Under the pieces are notes generated by a model. That model did no database searches. It worked only from the letters and a program-made list of their open reading frames with translations, and was not told where the DNA came from. The position numbers and the translations under genes are program-made. A stretch of DNA of 12,953 nucleotides from positions 1-12,953 of the forward strand of contig JAIFLS010000138.1 of assembly GCA_020048935.1 (NCBI GenBank). The letters run 5' to 3'. Positions 10,957 to 12,953 of this stretch are shown in pieces (positions within the stretch are counted from its first letter, which is position 1; each line of letters opens with the position of its first letter). The DNA comes from a bacterium. GTDB taxonomy: Bacteria; Verrucomicrobiota; Kiritimatiellia; UBA8416.

Positions 10957-11466
10957 ATGTCTGTGAGAGAGGAAAACACAGCCCAGCTAAGTGCGATGAG
11001 TGCACTGGCTGGCAAGTATCTGACCTTCAAGCTCGATGTCGAGGAGTTCGGCCTTGAGATCCTGAAGGTGCAGGAGATCATCAAGATGATGGATATCACG
11101 CGGGTGCCGCGGACGCCATCATTCGTGCGCGGGGTCCTGAACCTGCGCGGCAAGGTCATCCCAGTCATTGATCTGCGTCTCAAGTTCGAGATGGAGACGA
11201 AAGCGGGCACGGACCTGACCTGTATTATCGTGGTGACGGTCAAGCGCAGCAGTGGCTCGGTCGTGATGGGGATCATCGTGGACGAAGTCTCCGAAGTGCT
11301 GGATGTGGCTGGGTCGAGTATTGAGCCCCCGCCGCAGTTCGGTAGTTCGGTGGATACCGCGTTTATCCTGGGTATGGGCAAAGTCGGCGACCGGGTGGTT
11401 ACGCTGATGGATGTGGACAAGGTGTTGTCGGGAGATGAAGTCGCCGCTGTGGCAAATGTTGGCTAA
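10957..11466 (+). CDS. cheW: CheW chemotaxis coupling protein
   Basis: A 169-aa protein with one CheW (SH3-like) domain from about 19 to 158. It couples methyl-accepting receptors to the kinase CheA in cytoplasmic arrays. Visible marks are YLTFKLDVEEFGLEILKVQE, the conserved RGVLNLRGKVIPVIDLR (58-74, with R64 in the place of the receptor- and kinase-binding arginine) and the C-terminal GDRVVTLMDVDKVL. ATG 10957 has AAAGGG (10946-10951) upstream. An in-frame ATG at 10891 inside the previous gene has no ribosome binding site. The MCP gene starts 78 nt downstream in the same direction. CheA is not in the window. Confidence 0.96.
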   Translation: MSVREENTAQLSAMSALAGKYLTFKLDVEEFGLEILKVQEIIKMMDITRVPRTPSFVRGVLNLRGKVIPVIDLRLKFEMETKAGTDLTCIIVVTVKRSSGSVVMGIIVDEVSEVLDVAGSSIEPPPQFGSSVDTAFILGMGKVGDRVVTLMDVDKVLSGDEVAAVANVG

Positions 11467-11480
11467 AAAACCGGTTATTG

Positions 11481-11516
11481 GCCCGATCCGTTTGATTTGA
11501 CCGATCGAGCCGATCA
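11481..11516 (+). repeat. 9-nt repeat tract (CCGATC type) between cheW and the MCP gene
   Basis: Four consecutive 9-mers GCCCGATCC, GTTTGATTT, GACCGATCG and AGCCGATCA share a central GAT at the same place. The tract fills nearly half of the 78-nt gap. AGGAG for the MCP follows at 11531. It resembles the 9-nt GGTCANN tract inside the kinase in period and in the GACC/GGTC core. Confidence 0.5.
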
Positions 11517-11544
11517 GTAACACAAGAAAGAGGAGAGATCGAAT

Positions 11545-12953
11545 ATGAAATTATCTGCGAAAATAGGTGTTGGATTTGGATCGCTTATTGCGATTGCCGT
11601 CCTGCTGGGTGGGATCGCGGTCTACAATATGCTCAAAGTGAGCAGTATAGCGCGGCGCATGGTGGAGGCGGAGGTGCCGACGGTGGCGGTGGCCAACAAT
11701 GTTGAACGCTTCTCGCTCAGCACGATGTATGAGTTCCGTGGTTATCAGTTTACGGAACAAGTTGCCTACAAGGAGCGCGGGGAAAAGAATATTGCAGAGG
11801 TCTATGACTACGCAGAGAAGGCGATCAAGCTCGGTAATGAAAAGAAAATTCCCGAATTGGTGACGGCGGCGACTGACGCGCTCAAGAAAGCCAAGGAGTA
11901 TGGTGATTTAGCCGCGCAGACGGATCGTCTGATCCAATCGCTCCAGGCGGAGCGGGTCAAGTTGGGAGCGGCTGGCGCAGGCGTGATCGATGAGGCGGAT
12001 AAATTATTGCGTAGCCAGGAGGAATCGCTCAGGAAGGAAATCGCGGAAGGCTTAGCTGCCGCGCTCCTGGTGGAACGGGCGGATAAGATCACCCAGATTA
12101 ACAATGTGATCGACTTGGCGAATATCATTCGACGCCTGAATTTCCAGGCGCAGTCGGAACGGAATCCGAAAATCATCGATGATGCCATGCCGAACTTCGA
12201 AAAGATGGATGCCATTCTCAAGCAAATCGAACCGACCCTTAGGCAGCCCGTGAATAAGCAGCAGTTGCAGGCGATTGCCGCCGGGGCGCATGCGTACAAG
12301 TCATCCTTGCAGGAGATGATCCGGCTATGGAAAGAGCAGAATGAAATCGGAGCCAAACGCGTGATTGTCGGGGGCGAAGTGCTCGATCAAGCGAAGAAGA
12401 CTGCTGAATTCGGGATGAAGACGGTTGAGGGGGGGGCAGGCAATGCGGCTTCCTCGCTGGGGCTTGCATCCAACGTCATGATTGTGGGCCTCTTGATCGC
12501 AATCGTGGTTGGTATTGCCCTTTCAATTGTCATTACCCGCTCGATCGTCGGCCCGATCAGCAAGGTGATCGAAGGGCTGTCGTCAGGTGCGGAGCAGGTG
12601 ACATCGGCCTCGGGCCAGGTGTCGAGCGCCAGCCAGCAATTGGCGGAAGGGGCGAGCGAGCAGGCTTCCAGCCTGGAAGAGAGCAGTGCGGCGCTGGAGG
12701 AGATGGCCTCGATGACGCGGCAGAACGCGGACAATGCCGGCAAGGCCGACAGCATGATGGGCGAGTCGAAGAAGGTGGTGAGCGAAGGCTCCCGTGCCGT
12801 GACGCAGATGTCTGACGCGATCGCGGATATCAAGAAGTCGGCGGGACAGACGGCCAAGATCATCAAGACGATCGACGAGATCGCCTTCCAGACCAACCTG
12901 CTGGCGCTCAATGCGGCCGTGGAAGCGGCGCGTGCCGGCGAAGCGGGCAAGGG
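11545..12953 (+). CDS. Methyl-accepting chemotaxis protein, 3' end beyond the window
   Basis: Reading is open to the window edge (469 full codons). TM1 lies at about 8-27. A long all-helical periplasmic region follows (about 28-308, rich in charged heptads), resembling a helical bimodular (HBM) or tandem four-helix ligand domain by length. TM2 is at about 309-331. The HAMP is reduced: only SIVGPISKVIEGLSSGAEQV is recognisable before the signalling helices start (SSASQQLAEGASEQASSLEESSAALEEM). The chain reaches the hairpin tip EIAFQTNLLALNAAVEAARAGE, which binds CheA and CheW. The returning helix is cut off. Glu/Gln-rich methylation sites are likely in AEGASEQASSLEESSAALEEM. ATG 11545 has AGGAG (11531-11535) upstream. 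Its ligand cannot be read from the sequence, and it should signal through the neighbouring CheW. Confidence 0.95.
   Translation, partial: MKLSAKIGVGFGSLIAIAVLLGGIAVYNMLKVSSIARRMVEAEVPTVAVANNVERFSLSTMYEFRGYQFTEQVAYKERGEKNIAEVYDYAEKAIKLGNEKKIPELVTAATDALKKAKEYGDLAAQTDRLIQSLQAERVKLGAAGAGVIDEADKLLRSQEESLRKEIAEGLAAALLVERADKITQINNVIDLANIIRRLNFQAQSERNPKIIDDAMPNFEKMDAILKQIEPTLRQPVNKQQLQAIAAGAHAYKSSLQEMIRLWKEQNEIGAKRVIVGGEVLDQAKKTAEFGMKTVEGGAGNAASSLGLASNVMIVGLLIAIVVGIALSIVITRSIVGPISKVIEGLSSGAEQVTSASGQVSSASQQLAEGASEQASSLEESSAALEEMASMTRQNADNAGKADSMMGESKKVVSEGSRAVTQMSDAIADIKKSAGQTAKIIKTIDEIAFQTNLLALNAAVEAARAGEAGK

Overview
The window reads as a chromosomal signal-transduction island in an uncultured Gram-negative-type bacterium. 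GC is moderately high (about 55-60% by eye), a secreted N-terminus and periplasmic sensor domains are present, and every gene is on the + strand. The repeat style (intergenic hairpins built from 6-, 7- and 9-nt units) and the domain style (a Cys-rich GAF and a CASC/CPVC receiver tail) suggest a PVC-type lineage such as Kiritimatiellota, Lentisphaerota or Verrucomicrobiota, or a deltaproteobacterium. This placement is an impression, not a demonstration.

Layout. 1-51: 3' part of a tRNA-Gly(CCC) gene. 52-386: gene-free leader. 387-5450: a very large BvgS/EvgS-like unorthodox hybrid histidine kinase (two periplasmic SBP_bac_3 domains, TM, three PAS, GAF, HisKA, HATPase, receiver, HPt). 5463-5614: interspersed repeat, copy 1. 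5739-8527: three genes, namely a stand-alone receiver, a receiver with a four-cysteine tail, and an overlapping receiver-histidine kinase. 8519-8877: a dense repeat block that includes copy 2 of the same element in opposite orientation. 8879-10276: NtrC-type sigma-54 response regulator. 10277-10495: gene-free spacer with several inverted repeats. 10496-10939: stand-alone receiver with a likely TTG start. 10957-11466: cheW. 11545-end: methyl-accepting chemotaxis protein cut by the window edge.

How the parts may work together. The window holds six receiver domains, two kinase cores and one HPt domain. A plausible reading (inference) is a multi-step phosphorelay. The large kinase senses small periplasmic solutes and passes phosphate His-Asp-His to free receivers, a cytosolic receiver-kinase adds a second input, and the sigma-54 activator is the only obvious transcriptional output. 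CheW and the MCP open a chemosensory array module whose CheA is not in the window.

The most unusual signal is the repeat system. Short-period repeats (7-nt GTTGGNN or GACNNAA types, a 6-nt AACGAG type, 9-nt GGTCANN or CCGATC types) form hairpins between genes. Tracts with the same 7- and 9-nt periods also sit in frame inside the large kinase, at three places where a loop or linker can expand. A conserved AAGTTATA(GGCAA) motif bounds the intergenic elements and supplies the stop codons of two genes.
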